A stretch of 64,000 bases of DNA from Thiosocius sp963759055 (GCA_963759055.1 CAVWYD010000030.1:14155-78154), one strand, 5' to 3'. Positions 1-8,483 are shown, counted from the first letter of the stretch. The notes: generated from the letters alone by a model not told the origin. Numbers and translations are program-made.

Positions 1-444
1 ACCCGGCTTGTTTTCCGCCTCTTCGGCGCGCTTGCGTTTCTGTTCCTCGCGGTACAGCACATAGGCGCGTGCGACCTTGTGCTCGCCTGAGCGCATTAAC
101 GCCAGCTCGACCTGATCCTGAATGTCTTCGATATGGATAGTCCCGCCCGCCGGATTGCGTCGGACGAGCGCTTCATTGAGCTGGTCGGTGAGCGATTGAA
201 CCAAATCATGCACACGGCGTGACGCAGCGGCACTGCCTCCTTCGACGGCCAGGAAGGCCTTGGTCATGGCGACCGCAATCTTGTTGGCATCGAAGTTGGT
301 GACTTTGCCATTGCGGCGGATCACCTTGAGATCGCCCGGTGCATTGGCCTGGATTTCCGGGCTGGCGCTGCTTTTGGCGGCTTCGCTCGGGGGTACAGCA
401 ATGCTCTCTACACCGCTTTTGGATTGCGTGACTTCGGTTGCCAT
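1..444 (-). CDS. nrdA: Ribonucleoside-diphosphate reductase alpha subunit, N-terminal part (cut by window edge)
   Basis: This is the first 148 codons of the large subunit of class Ia ribonucleotide reductase, which makes deoxyribonucleotides from ribonucleoside diphosphates in the cytoplasm. The ATG at 442-444 is preceded by a strong AGGAGG (451-456) at 6 nt spacing. After a poorly conserved leader of about 38 residues comes an ATP-cone: LKVIRRNGKVTNFDANKI, then an ALMRSGEHKVARAYVLYREE segment, as in the allosteric activity domain of NrdA. The catalytic barrel lies outside the window. Regulation is visible upstream: two NrdR boxes overlie the promoter, and DnaA-like boxes lie beyond them. The class (Ia, NrdA) is inferred from the ATP-cone and the NrdR boxes. 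A class II enzyme with an ATP-cone cannot be fully excluded from this fragment. Confidence 0.87.
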   Translation of the reverse strand, partial: MATEVTQSKSGVESIAVPPSEAAKSSASPEIQANAPGDLKVIRRNGKVTNFDANKIAVAMTKAFLAVEGGSAAASRRVHDLVQSLTDQLNEALVRRNPAGGTIHIEDIQDQVELALMRSGEHKVARAYVLYREEQKRKRAEEAENKPG

Positions 445-540
445 TTGGCTCCTCCTGAGATGATGATTTTTTACGTGGGCTGACCGCGTTGCGCGATCGG
501 GCAGCATGGCTGCCGAGATACAGCGTTGCGCCCACTCGGA

Positions 541-588
541 GCACAATATATACGCTGTCTCGTGGCTGTCAACCACAATATCTTGTGT
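541..588 (-). promoter_or_regulatory. nrdA promoter with two NrdR boxes
   Basis: Read on the minus strand there is a TTGACA -35 (567-572), a 16-bp spacer and a TATATT -10 (545-550). Two 16-bp NrdR-box-like sites flank it: 573-588 (CCACAATATCTTGTGT, 14 of 16 to the consensus acaCWATATATWGtgt) and 541-556 (GCACAATATATACGCT, 12 of 16). Their starts are 32 bp apart, about three helical turns, which is the usual NrdR tandem spacing. One box covers the -10 and the other abuts the -35, as expected for repression by NrdR-(d)ATP. A near copy of this arrangement occurs at 16770-16818. Confidence 0.85.
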
Positions 589-596
589 ATAAACGC

Positions 597-700
597 TGTG
601 GAAAACCGTGTGGAAACTGTGCGCCGTCTGTGGAAAAAATGCTGGTGACGGAGGCTTTTCCAATGCTTTCAGAGACTTAAATTTCGCGCCCTGTGGATAT
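597..700. promoter_or_regulatory. Cluster of DnaA-box-like sites upstream of nrdA
   Basis: Four same-direction 9-mers resemble the DnaA box complement TGTGGATAA: TGTGGAAAA (597-605), TGTGGAAAC (609-617), TGTGGAAAA (629-637) and TGTGGATAT (692-700). Three differ by one base and the second by two. They lie just upstream of the nrdA -35. DnaA is known to regulate nrdAB in Escherichia coli, so a similar input is plausible here. The remaining sequence up to 910 shows no gene. Confidence 0.5.
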
Positions 701-910
701 CTGCCGGGCCCGGCCTGGCGGGTCCGCCATGGCAGATCGACCCCGGGGAAAAAGATTCAGCGAAGTTTTCGGCCGCGAGGAAAACATTGGGAAAAATCGA
801 ATATTCTCCGGCGCTGATAGAGTCTGGCCGAGAGGTCGCATCGGTGCCCGCTTTCAGGCTTCACTTCATCGGCGGTGTCGATGCGTCGCTCGGGTGGCAG
901 CGATCTGTGA

Positions 911-1384
911 TCACTCCTGATGCCGGTCGATAATGGCCTTGAGATGTGCGGCCGTAACGGGCCCCATGTGCCGCTCGACGATTTCACCCGCCGGGTTGAC
1001 GATAGCCGTGGTGGGTAGCCCTTCCAGTGGCTCGAAAGGTACCAATGGTGTCCCGCCGATCTTCAGGTTTGGGAAGTTGATGTCGAAAGGCGTGAGAAAG
1101 GCGCGTGCGTCTTCGCTCGAGGTTTCTTCGAAATTGATTCCGACAACCTGGACCTCGGGGTTCGCTGTCTGGAAACTGACGAGTTCGGGCAGTTCGCGCA
1201 CGCAGGGGCTGCACCATGAGGCCCAGAAGTTGACCACCACCCAGCGGCCCCTGTAGTCGGAAAGACTGACCGATTTACCCTGCAGGTCGTCCAGCGTGAA
1301 GTCGACTGTATCTGCCTGAGCATGCGACCACAGGTTGCAGACCAGCAGGGTTAACCAGATGTACCGAAGATGGGGTCTGTTCAT
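911..1384 (-). CDS. TlpA-family thioredoxin-like protein, periplasmic
   Basis: 157 residues. An N-terminal signal sequence (about 1-24, cleavage near AQA-DT) is followed by a thioredoxin fold with the redox motif WCSPC at 57-61 and a downstream cis-proline region (LEGLPTTAIVNPAG). This is the TlpA/ResA/DsbE-like group, which reduces or exchanges disulfides in exported proteins, often for cytochrome or copper-protein assembly. The start ATG (1382-1384) was chosen because it gives the complete signal peptide; no clear Shine-Dalgarno sequence is visible. No cytochrome-maturation genes sit beside it, so the substrate is unknown. Confidence 0.85.
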   Translation of the reverse strand: MNRPHLRYIWLTLLVCNLWSHAQADTVDFTLDDLQGKSVSLSDYRGRWVVVNFWASWCSPCVRELPELVSFQTANPEVQVVGINFEETSSEDARAFLTPFDINFPNLKIGGTPLVPFEPLEGLPTTAIVNPAGEIVERHMGPVTAAHLKAIIDRHQE

Positions 1385-1710
1385 GAATCCGTTAGGCAGT
1401 CGAGTGTGAGAAAAGTTTTGCCGCTAACAAACGATCCGGTGATCACCGTCTTGGGCGGCAGAAGTGCTGTGCAGTTCATCGCCAGAGGGGGATTAAACGC
1501 GAGGCGGCCAGCATGGACAAGTTATGTCATCCAAACCACCGGGCCGCGGCCGTTGGCCGCGCAATTTCCCGCAGTGGTCGTTGAACATGGGTCGAATCTG
1601 CCCGGACTTGGTGCAAGACATGTCGCCGGGCGCCAGGACTGGTGCAGTTTTACCGATCGGGATCGGGATCAAAATAGTTAACTGGCTGTATAACCAAGAT
1701 AAATTGAAAT

Positions 1711-1726
1711 TGGCACGGCCTGTGCT
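1711..1726 (+). promoter_or_regulatory. Sigma54-type promoter (-24/-12)
   Basis: TGGCACGGCCTGTGCT matches the sigma54 consensus TGGCACG-N4-TTGCW at every defined position except one (G for T in the -12 element), with correct GG to GC spacing. It lies in a long intergenic stretch with no gene in front of it. About 105 bp downstream is a strong Rho-independent terminator, so the only evident product is a short RNA. No activator site was identified. Confidence 0.6.
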
Positions 1727-1736
1727 GCGTTATTTA

Positions 1737-1831
1737 GTGAAATCGCTTCGCGGTGATTTCTCCTAACTCTCTGTCAATATTGCCTCATTGGCCAACGCCG
1801 CCCCAAGGGTTCCCTGGAGCGGCGTTTTTTT
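1737..1831 (+). ncRNA. Candidate sigma54-dependent small RNA, about 95 nt
   Basis: This is the predicted transcript between the sigma54 promoter (start about 12 nt after its GC element) and the terminator T-tract. It contains a 5' hairpin pairing GAAATC with GATTTC, a pyrimidine-rich single-stranded stretch (TTTCTCCTAACTCTCTG) that could pair with ribosome-binding sites, and a terminator stem. No convincing reading frame lies here. Known sigma54-dependent small RNAs in gammaproteobacteria include Qrr, GlmY/GlmZ and CrcZ, but I see no sequence match to any of them. The start is inferred from promoter geometry. Confidence 0.45.
1794..1831 (+). terminator. Rho-independent terminator
   Basis: AACGCCGC (1794-1801) pairs with GCGGCGTT (1819-1826), with further pairing inside (AGGG/CCCT), followed by seven T (1825-1831). 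No protein gene on the plus strand ends nearby, so it most likely ends the small RNA starting near 1737. Confidence 0.8.
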
Positions 1832-2137
1832 AATGTCCCCGATTGCATGCCGGAATCTCTGACATCGTCCAGCAAATAGCGTGGAGCCGGTATTGACGCC
1901 AGCCGTGATCGATGGTGTTCCGCCTGCCGGAGACGATCTGGGTGTAGACCAGGATTCTTCGGTTGATGCTGCGACAGTTCCCTGATGGCAAACGAATGCC
2001 TTTGTGTACAGACGGTGACGAGGGCGGGCAGCGGTTGAAAAACGTCATGGCATGCCTGCCCCTCGTCTGGTTTATGCTTTTGGCCGAAACGATTGCAGTC
2101 GTGAGCGAGTTTTTAACATTTTCCGAAAGGTGGATCG
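1832..2137. other. Intergenic stretch, no gene seen
   Basis: No reading frame with family resemblance, no hairpin with a T-tract and no tRNA were found here. It should hold the promoter of the cytochrome b gene that starts at 2138, but no clear hexamer pair could be picked. Confidence 0.5.
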
Positions 2138-2788
2138 ATGACCGAACAGATACGCCGCGTAGTGGTGTGGAGCGGCTGGCTGAGGTTTAGCCACGCGGCC
2201 CTGGCCCTGTCCACGCTGGTATTGCTGGCGACCGGCTGGCTGCTTGCCAGTTCGCCGACGCTTGCAGCGGCCGCCTCGGATATTCATTATCTCGCGGCGA
2301 GTATCCTGATAGCCGCGCTCATGCTGCGTCTTGTCATCGGCTTTTTTGGAAAAGGGGCGGAGCGTTTCGAGCACATGCTCCCCCGGCCGTCGGAATTTGC
2401 GGCCATACGTGCCAGCCTGTTGTTCTACCTGACGCTCGGCAAGGCACCGCTGCCAAACTGGTTCGCGCACAATCCACTGTGGAAGCCGATCTATCTGATC
2501 CTGTTCGTGCTGCTCGCCCTGAGCGCGCTGACAGGTTGGGTGATGCCGGAAATACAGGTCGTCGGCCGTTTATATCTGCCGAGGGTTCACGGCTGGTTGA
2601 GCAATGCGATCTGGGTTGTGACTCTCGCACATCTGTTCAGTGTCGTGCTGCAGGACGTCAAGGGGCGTTCCGCGGACGTCTCTGGGATGCTCAGTGGCTA
2701 CCGCTTTTTCGTGTTCGAGCGGGATGGGGCGATGAAACCCGGGGTGAAACAGGTCTCGATCAAACTGGATGACTTCGGCAAGTCATGA
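2138..2788 (+). CDS. Cytochrome b561-type membrane protein (cytochrome b/b6 domain)
   Basis: 216 residues, four membrane helices (about 14-36, 48-68, 112-135 and 147-170). The paired histidines expected of a di-heme b cytochrome are visible: His in FSHAAL and IHYLA in the first half, and VHGWLS and AHLFS in the second. The family passes electrons between membrane quinones and partner proteins such as hydrogenases, dehydrogenases or soluble c-type cytochromes. AAGGTGG lies 5-11 nt before the ATG. No obvious redox partner gene is adjacent, so the partner is unknown. The closest resemblance is to the b-type subunits of Ni/Fe-hydrogenase-like modules. Confidence 0.85.
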   Translation: MTEQIRRVVVWSGWLRFSHAALALSTLVLLATGWLLASSPTLAAAASDIHYLAASILIAALMLRLVIGFFGKGAERFEHMLPRPSEFAAIRASLLFYLTLGKAPLPNWFAHNPLWKPIYLILFVLLALSALTGWVMPEIQVVGRLYLPRVHGWLSNAIWVVTLAHLFSVVLQDVKGRSADVSGMLSGYRFFVFERDGAMKPGVKQVSIKLDDFGKS

Positions 2789-2791
2789 GTC

Positions 2792-3174
2792 TCAGAAGGG
2801 CAGGGGAGACCGCGTTATCGCGACCAGCAGGATGTAGCAGAAGCAGGCGACGGCAGCGAAGAAGGCGACGATCCGGATTCGCCTGCGTCCTGCCCAGGCG
2901 CAGGGCGACGAAACCCAGGGCGATATAGGCCAGCAAGGCGAGCAGTTTGGCGCCCAGCCAGTGGCTGTTGCCCGGATGCAGTTGAAGATTGATCGCCATC
3001 CACAGGCCGCTGAGCAGCAGCAGGGTGTCGACGAAGTGCGGCCAGGTGCGCATCCAGCGTTGCTGCAGCAGCGCCGAGTCCGCCAGCATCAGGCCGCCGC
3101 GCAGGACAAAGCCCGATGATCGAAAACAGTGCGCTGGCCTGGTGCAGCAGTTTCAACGTGGCGTGTTCAGGCAT
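2792..3174 (-). pseudogene. SirB2-family membrane protein with two apparent frameshifts
   Basis: Reading from ATG at 3174 gives MPEHATLKLLHQASALFSIIG, then the frame breaks at a GGG run (plus-strand CCC at 3112-3114). With one base removed it continues FVLRGGLMLADSALL and on through membrane helices. A second break near 2877-2883 is repaired the same way and the protein ends at the TGA at 2792-2794. The repaired product, about 127 residues with four membrane segments, matches the SirB2 family (named from Salmonella; function poorly known). Both breaks look like single-base insertions, so a sequencing error is as likely as a true pseudogene. Confidence 0.65.
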
Positions 3175-3241
3175 CTTTAGCGGCTTCGTATGTGCGCCGG
3201 TGACCCGCCGTGAGTCGGCGGGTCATCGGCGCAACTGGCGG

Positions 3242-4754
3242 TCACTTGTCTTGCTTCACTGCCTCCCGCAGTGCATCGGTCACGATCTCGAGTACCTGGA
3301 TACGTGCAAAGCGCTTGTCGTTGCCGGCGATCAGGTTCCAGGGGGCATGCTTGGCGCTGGTGCGCTCCAGCATTTCGTTGATCGCGTCGCGGTACTCGTC
3401 CCACTTTTCACGGTTACGCCAGTCCTCGTCGGTGATCTTGTAGCGTTTGTAGGGGGTCAGTTTCCTTGCCTCGAAACGGGCCAGCTGCTCTTCCTTGCTG
3501 ATCTGCAGCCAGAACTTCTGTACCACCACCCCGGCCTTGGTCAGTTGCTCTTCGAAGTCGTTGATCTCGAGGTAGGCGCGTGCCCAGTTGGCGCGACTGG
3601 TGAACCCTTCGACCCGTTCCACCAGGACGCGGCCGTACCAGGAGCGGTCGAAAACGGTCATGCGGCCGCCGCGTGGAATATGCCGCCAGAACCGCCACAG
3701 GTAGTGGTGCGCATTTTCCTCGTCGGTGGGTGCGGCTATCGAGATGACCTCACGCAGCCTGGAGTCGACCGCCTGGGTGACCCGGCGAATGGCGCCGCCC
3801 TTGCCGGCGGCGTCAACACCTTCGAATACCAGAACGGTGGAGATCTTCGCCGCATAGGCACGCCAGGCCAGGTCGTTCAGTTCCTGTCTGCAGGACCTTG
3901 AGTTTCTTCTTGTAATCCTTGCGCGAAATAGTTTGTGACAGGTCGACGCGGTCGAGCAGGGTGATCTGGGCCTCCGGCGCATTCGGCAGCATGTCTTCGC
4001 TTTTGTTGGATGGCGCGTCGTTCAGCTCTTGTTCGTCTTCGGGCGACCGCGCAAGCGCCTCCTGCATGGCATTGAGCAGGATGCGTCCGGTCGTCATGTC
4101 ACGATAGCGGGGATCGGTTGCCTCGATGATATGCCAGGGTGCGCGGCCGATATCCGTGGCCCGGATGACCCGGTCGGCCACCTCTTCGAAGCGCTGATAC
4201 TGTTGGCCAAACTTGGACTTTTTCGGCAGCATCTTCCAGCGGCTACGGTCGCTGCGGGCCAGGGATTTGAGGCGTTCGCGCTGGTCTTTCTCCGAGTAGT
4301 GATACCAGCACTTCACGATCACCGCGCCGTCGTGAATGAGCATGCGTTCGAGTTCACGTATCTTGCGCATGTACTGATCCAGATCGGCATCGCTCCATTT
4401 GCCCGTGAAACCCTGCTCTATAGCCTGTTGGTACCAGCCGCCGAAGAAGACCCCGATATCCCCGCGCCTGGGCATGGCGCGCCAGAAACGCCAGGCCTTC
4501 GGACGATACTTTTCTTCGTCGCTCTCGTCCCAGAACGCGTACACGTTGACACCGCGAGCGTCCATCCACTCGTCCAGCGCATTGACGACCTCACCTTTGC
4601 CGGCACCTTCCATCCCGGCAATGATCACGTAAACCGGGATCTTGCTCTCCCGGATGGCGATCTGTGCATCGAGCAGCTGCGTGCGCAGGTCTGGGACGCT
4701 GGCATTGTAGGACGCTTTACTCAACGAGCGGCCGATCTTCGCGGTGGCAAACAT
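3242..4754 (-). pseudogene. pap: Polyphosphate:AMP phosphotransferase (two-domain PPK2 family), one apparent frameshift
   Basis: Two fused PPK2 domains make a protein of about 500 residues that would transfer phosphate from polyphosphate to AMP, giving ADP. The first domain (ATG at 4754) carries IIAGMEGAGKGE as its Walker A region. The second carries FEGVDAAGKGG plus the lid and Walker B region FDRSWYGRVLVERVEGF. The frames join at 3883-3884: reading LKVLQT, removal of one C on the plus strand continues ELNDLAWRAYAAKIS in the second frame. The site has no slippery heptamer, so programmed frameshifting is unlikely. Either a sequence error or a recent inactivating insertion fits. It lies 8 bp downstream of nadA on the same strand and may share its transcript. 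Confidence 0.85.
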
Positions 4755-4762
4755 AGCTCCCC

Positions 4763-5836
4763 CTATTCTTTTGGTAGTGCACCACTGATGTGGTGCTGGC
4801 TGGCAAAATCGAGCATACGCTGGATGGATCTGACTGCGCGATCGCGTATCCCGGGCTCCACGGTGACCTCATTCTCAGCGCTGATCAAGACCTGTTCGAG
4901 ATTCTGCAGCGAGTTCATCGCCATCCAGGGGCAGTGTGCGCAGGATTCACAGCTTCCGCCCACACCGGCTGTTGGGGCCGATATCAGTTTTTTGCCCGGG
5001 GCCATCTGATGCATCTTCCAGAAAATCCCGTCGTCGGTCGCGACGATGAACTGCTCGTTCGGCATCTGTGTCACGGCCTTGATGAGGTCCGTGGTGGAAC
5101 CCACGACATCGGCGTATTGCAGCACCTCTTCCGGCGACTCGGGATGCACCAGGACGGCCGCCTCGGGATGCAGACGCTTCAGGCGTTCGAGTGCAAAACC
5201 CTTGAACTCCTCGTGCACGACGCAGCTCCCTTCCCATAACAGGATGTCCGCATCGGTCTGTTGCTGCACATAGTGGCCCAGGTGTCGGTCGGGGGCCCAG
5301 AGTATTTTTTTTCCTTGTGCATGCAGATGCCGGATGATCGGCAGCGCGATTCCCGAGGTAACCATCCAGTCGGCGCGTGCCTTTACGGCCGCGCTGGTAT
5401 TCGCGTAGACGACGACGGTGCGGTCGGGGTGCGCATCGCAGAAGTCGCTGAACACGTCTGCCGGACAACCTTCGTCAAGGGAGCAGGTCGCGCCCAGGTC
5501 GGGCATCAAAACCCGTTTCTCGGGGTTCAGAATCTTCGCTGTCTCACCCATGAAGCGGACGCCGCAGACGACCAGGGTGTCGGCGTCTGCCGTGGTGCCG
5601 TAGCGGGCCATCTCAAGCGAATCGGCCACGCAACCGCCGGTCTCTTCGGCCAGCGCCTGGAGTTCGCCGTCGACATAGTAATGAGCAACGAGTACCGCAT
5701 TCTGCTCGCGCAGCAGCCGCTTTATGCGTTGCTTGAGCGCTTCCTTTTCAGACTCGCTGAGCTTCGGCCACACCGGATGTGGCGGAACCGTGATCTTTGG
5801 CAGCATGGGCTGCGGCTGAATGGTCTGCGTCTTCAT
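4763..5836 (-). CDS. nadA: Quinolinate synthase
   Basis: 357 residues, full length. NadA condenses iminoaspartate (made by NadB) with dihydroxyacetone phosphate to give quinolinate, the precursor of NAD. It uses a [4Fe-4S] cluster with one free coordination site. The cluster cysteines are visible: C118 in GATCSL, C205 in WEGSCVVHE, and the C-terminal group C296/C299/C302 in CESCAHC. The substrate-binding HYY (52-54) is also present. The start overlaps the end of nrtR by 4 bp, so the two form an operon controlled from the nrtR promoter with its twin operators. Confidence 0.96.
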   Translation of the reverse strand: MKTQTIQPQPMLPKITVPPHPVWPKLSESEKEALKQRIKRLLREQNAVLVAHYYVDGELQALAEETGGCVADSLEMARYGTTADADTLVVCGVRFMGETAKILNPEKRVLMPDLGATCSLDEGCPADVFSDFCDAHPDRTVVVYANTSAAVKARADWMVTSGIALPIIRHLHAQGKKILWAPDRHLGHYVQQQTDADILLWEGSCVVHEEFKGFALERLKRLHPEAAVLVHPESPEEVLQYADVVGSTTDLIKAVTQMPNEQFIVATDDGIFWKMHQMAPGKKLISAPTAGVGGSCESCAHCPWMAMNSLQNLEQVLISAENEVTVEPGIRDRAVRSIQRMLDFASQHHISGALPKE

Positions 5837-6519
5837 TTGATGATCTCCACCCGTTTGGGGTGTTTAGCCCGGTATTCCCTGGCGGGCCGGTGATTGCCTG
5901 TGCGGCAGAGTCTGCCGGTTTCCGCGATAAGGTCGAGCGACAGAACGCGCTTGCGAAAATTGCGTTTATCAAGCGGTTGATTGAGCAATGCCTCGTAAAC
6001 GCATTGCAGTTCGCTCAGGGTGAAAGTCTCCGGCATGAACTGGAAGGCGATCGTGGAGTAGTCAAGCTTTGCGACCAGTCGCGAATGCGCCATCTCGAGG
6101 ATCCGGGCGTGATCGAAAGCCAGTCTCGGGAGATCCTCGAAGGCATGCCATCCGGCATCGAGCGCATCGCTGGCGGCACGCGGGGTTGTCAGGACGTCCT
6201 GCGGAACCAGGGCATAGTAGGTCACGCTGATGACCCGCTCGCGGGGGTCTCTGTGGGTGGCGCCGAAGGTATAGAGCTGTTCGAGATAGACCCCACTGAT
6301 CCCCGTTTCCTCCTCGAGCTCGCGCGCTGCGCAGGCGTCCAGGTCCTCGTCGATATCGAGAAAACCGCCCGGCAAGGCCCATTCACCCTGATATGGGGGG
6401 TTGGCCCTCTTTACCAGCAGGATGCAGAGGCGTCCCTCGCGGATGGTGAAAACCACGACGTCGGTGGTGACCGCCGGGTGCGGGTAGGGGTAGCTGAATG
6501 TCTCTCTGGGTAGGCGCAT
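5833..6519 (-). CDS. nrtR: NrtR-type NUDIX transcriptional regulator of NAD synthesis
   Basis: 228 residues. Residues 15-150 form a NUDIX domain with an intact box from G52 to I74 (E58, then RELEEETGI). Residues about 155-228 form the NrtR winged helix, recognised from TFTLSELQCVYEALLNQPLD and NFRKRVL. NrtR proteins repress NAD biosynthesis genes and are released by ADP-ribose or related NAD-derived ligands. It sits directly upstream of nadA with a 4-bp overlap, which fixes its target, and it probably represses itself too, since two matching inverted repeats lie in its own promoter. The ATG at 6519 has no evident Shine-Dalgarno sequence. Confidence 0.93.
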   Translation of the reverse strand: MRLPRETFSYPYPHPAVTTDVVVFTIREGRLCILLVKRANPPYQGEWALPGGFLDIDEDLDACAARELEEETGISGVYLEQLYTFGATHRDPRERVISVTYYALVPQDVLTTPRAASDALDAGWHAFEDLPRLAFDHARILEMAHSRLVAKLDYSTIAFQFMPETFTLSELQCVYEALLNQPLDKRNFRKRVLSLDLIAETGRLCRTGNHRPAREYRAKHPKRVEIIK

Positions 6520-6528
6520 GGGCTACTA

Positions 6529-6579
6529 AGTGTCATTTGTACACCAAACCACCATAGTGTGATTTATACACTTTGTCAA
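6529..6579 (-). promoter_or_regulatory. nrtR-nadA promoter with two operator copies
   Basis: On the minus strand: TTGACA (6574-6579), 17-bp spacer, TATGGT (6551-6556). Two copies of AGTGT-N7-ACACY occur, at 6529-6545 and 6556-6572, with starts 27 bp apart. One lies in the promoter spacer and the other at the predicted start of transcription. The second has perfect 5-bp arms. Position and symmetry suit binding by NrtR, and the GTGT/ACAC arms resemble published NrtR motifs as I recall them. Confidence 0.7.
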
Positions 6580-6706
6580 CGGAGCGGGAGTCGAGCCCTC
6601 TTCCGATAGTAATTCGGCGCATTCCCGCAGGGGCGGCGAAGACTCAAGTCTTACCCGTGCGGCCGCTTTCAATCGCGTTGAAAAGTTCTTCGCCTGCGCG
6701 CGACCC

Positions 6707-7549
6707 ATGGACATCGAAAAGCCCTTCTACAAAGATCTGATCTCGGTCGAATCGATTCCGCCCTTGCCGGCGACGGCGGCCAATCTGCTGATGATGATTG
6801 CCGATCCGGATGTGGAGATCGAGGCGCTGGCGCTTGTGATCGAGCGCGATCCACCCTTGAGCGCGCGGCTGCTGGGCGTCGCCAATTCGGCTTTCTACGC
6901 GCCGCCACAGCCGGTCATGACGATAAAGGAAGCCATCGTGCGCGTGCTCGGTCTGCACATGGTGCGCAACATGGCGCTCGGGATGGCCCTGGCCGGTGGT
7001 TTCTCCACCGGCGCCTGCCCGCGATTCGATCTGACGGGCTACTGGGTCATGGCACTGGGTACCGCCGATCTTGCCAGTGGCATGGCGCGCGCCGCGACAC
7101 TGCCCGATCCGCCGGACCCGGATGCCGCATACATGGTGGGCCTGCTGCACAACCTCGGAGAGCTGCTTCTGGTACACATGCGCCCGGCCGAAATGGACGA
7201 GGCCCTGCGTCGACTGGGGGAAGATCCAGAGAGCAGTCTGGTCGATCATGAGCGTGCGCTCATGGGTATCGACCACTGGGCCGCCGGGGCGTTTCTGGCT
7301 AGGCACTGGCAGCTGCCGCCGATCATTGGCGCCAGCATAGAGCGCTTTGGCGACGACACCGAACCGCGCGACGGTCGACAGATGATCCACCTGGTGCGTG
7401 CTGCACGCTGCTGGTTGGCCGGGATGTTGGCCGGTGGCGTCGACCCGTTGCGGGTGACGGGGGTTGATGAGGCCTATTGCGCGCGCCGTTCGACAGAATT
7501 CGCGGACCACCACGATGCACTCCGCGTGCTGGCCCGCTCCATGACCTGA
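6707..7549 (+). CDS. HDOD-domain protein
   Basis: 280 residues made almost entirely of an HDOD domain, a relative of HD phosphohydrolases that usually lacks the full metal site and acts in signalling. The typical start (IPPLPATAANLLMMIADPDV), the SARLLGVANSAFY motif and the GLLHNLGELLL motif are visible. The last has HN where active HD enzymes have HD, consistent with a non-catalytic role. It is divergent from nrtR and convergent with the ROK kinase, so the context gives no hint of partners. HDOD proteins often modulate GGDEF/EAL or chemotaxis-like pathways. Confidence 0.85.
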   Translation: MDIEKPFYKDLISVESIPPLPATAANLLMMIADPDVEIEALALVIERDPPLSARLLGVANSAFYAPPQPVMTIKEAIVRVLGLHMVRNMALGMALAGGFSTGACPRFDLTGYWVMALGTADLASGMARAATLPDPPDPDAAYMVGLLHNLGELLLVHMRPAEMDEALRRLGEDPESSLVDHERALMGIDHWAAGAFLARHWQLPPIIGASIERFGDDTEPRDGRQMIHLVRAARCWLAGMLAGGVDPLRVTGVDEAYCARRSTEFADHHDALRVLARSMT

Positions 7550-7574
7550 CGGACCGCGAGGCGGTCAGGCCGGT

Positions 7575-8483
7575 CTACGCTCCGGGCCACAACCATGCGG
7601 CACCACGTACCCCGCTGCTATCACCATGCGCAGGTGGGAGCAGGCGGGTGCGTACGACGTCGGAAAACACGTAGCGTGTCCACAGGCGCGGCACGCTTTG
7701 GTAAAGCCGCTCAATTCCTGACAGTCCTCCACCGAGCACAATGACCTCGGGGTCGAGGATGTTGATCACGCTCGCCAGGCTGCGCGCCATGCGGTCTTCG
7801 TAGCGCGCAAGACAGGCCTCGGCCGCGGCCTCTCCCGCTGCCGCGCGCTCTGCGATCTGCTCGGCGGAAAACATCGGTCCGGTGCGGGCGTAATCCTGCG
7901 CCAGGCCGGGGCCCGACAGAAACGTCTCGATGCAGCCCCGCTTGCCGCAATAACACGCGGGTCCGGGACGCTCTTCATCCGTGGGCCAGGGCAGGGGATT
8001 GTGGCCCCATTCGCCGGCGATCGCGTTGGGGCCGTCCAGGAGTTGGCCGTTTATGACGATGCCGCCGCCGGTCCCTGTGCCGATGATGACGCCGAACACG
8101 CTGGCCGCGCCCTGTGCGGCACCGTCACTCGCCTCGGACAGGGCAAAGCAGTTGGCGTCATTGGCTATGCGTACCGGGCGTTTGAGCCGTGCGCTGAGAT
8201 CGTGGTCGATGGGCCGACCGTTCAGGCAGGTCGAGTTGGCGTTGCGCAGCCGGCCGTTCTGGGGCGATAGCGCACCCGGCACACCCACGCCAACGCTGCA
8301 GGTCTGTCCGCATTGTCGTTCCAGGTTTTCGACCAGATCCCGAACGGCGTCAAGGGTGGCTGCGTAGTCGCCGGCCGGGGTTGGCACCCGCTCACGGAAG
8401 CGGATGCGCCCATCTGATCCGAGAACGATACCCTCGATCTTGGTTCCACCGAGATCGATGCCGATCCGGTTGCGCCGGGTCAT
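7575..8483 (-). CDS. ROK-family sugar kinase (fructokinase/Mak or GlcNAc-kinase-like)
   Basis: 302 residues. The ATP-binding DLGGTK (10-15), the catalytic aspartate in IANDANC (D109), GTGTGGGIV, and the ROK zinc site H161 with C177/C179/C184 (CYCGKRGC) are all present. It would phosphorylate a hexose in the cytoplasm. The E-x-G-H motif (GEWGHNPL) and sequence style resemble E. coli Mak (manno/fructokinase) and NagK, which cannot be told apart here. No transporter or sugar operon is adjacent, so it is probably a housekeeping salvage kinase. Confidence 0.88.
   Translation of the reverse strand: MTRRNRIGIDLGGTKIEGIVLGSDGRIRFRERVPTPAGDYAATLDAVRDLVENLERQCGQTCSVGVGVPGALSPQNGRLRNANSTCLNGRPIDHDLSARLKRPVRIANDANCFALSEASDGAAQGAASVFGVIIGTGTGGGIVINGQLLDGPNAIAGEWGHNPLPWPTDEERPGPACYCGKRGCIETFLSGPGLAQDYARTGPMFSAEQIAERAAAGEAAAEACLARYEDRMARSLASVINILDPEVIVLGGGLSGIERLYQSVPRLWTRYVFSDVVRTRLLPPAHGDSSGVRGAAWLWPGA

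Noticed and set aside
1370..1766. Two short plus-strand frames before the terminator at 1794
   Set aside because: No ribosome site, no family match, Arg/Pro-rich composition; the sigma54 promoter lies inside the second frame.
6644..7513. Open frame of 289 codons opposite the HDOD gene
   Set aside because: The plus strand encodes a clear HDOD domain with its motifs; the minus frame has none.
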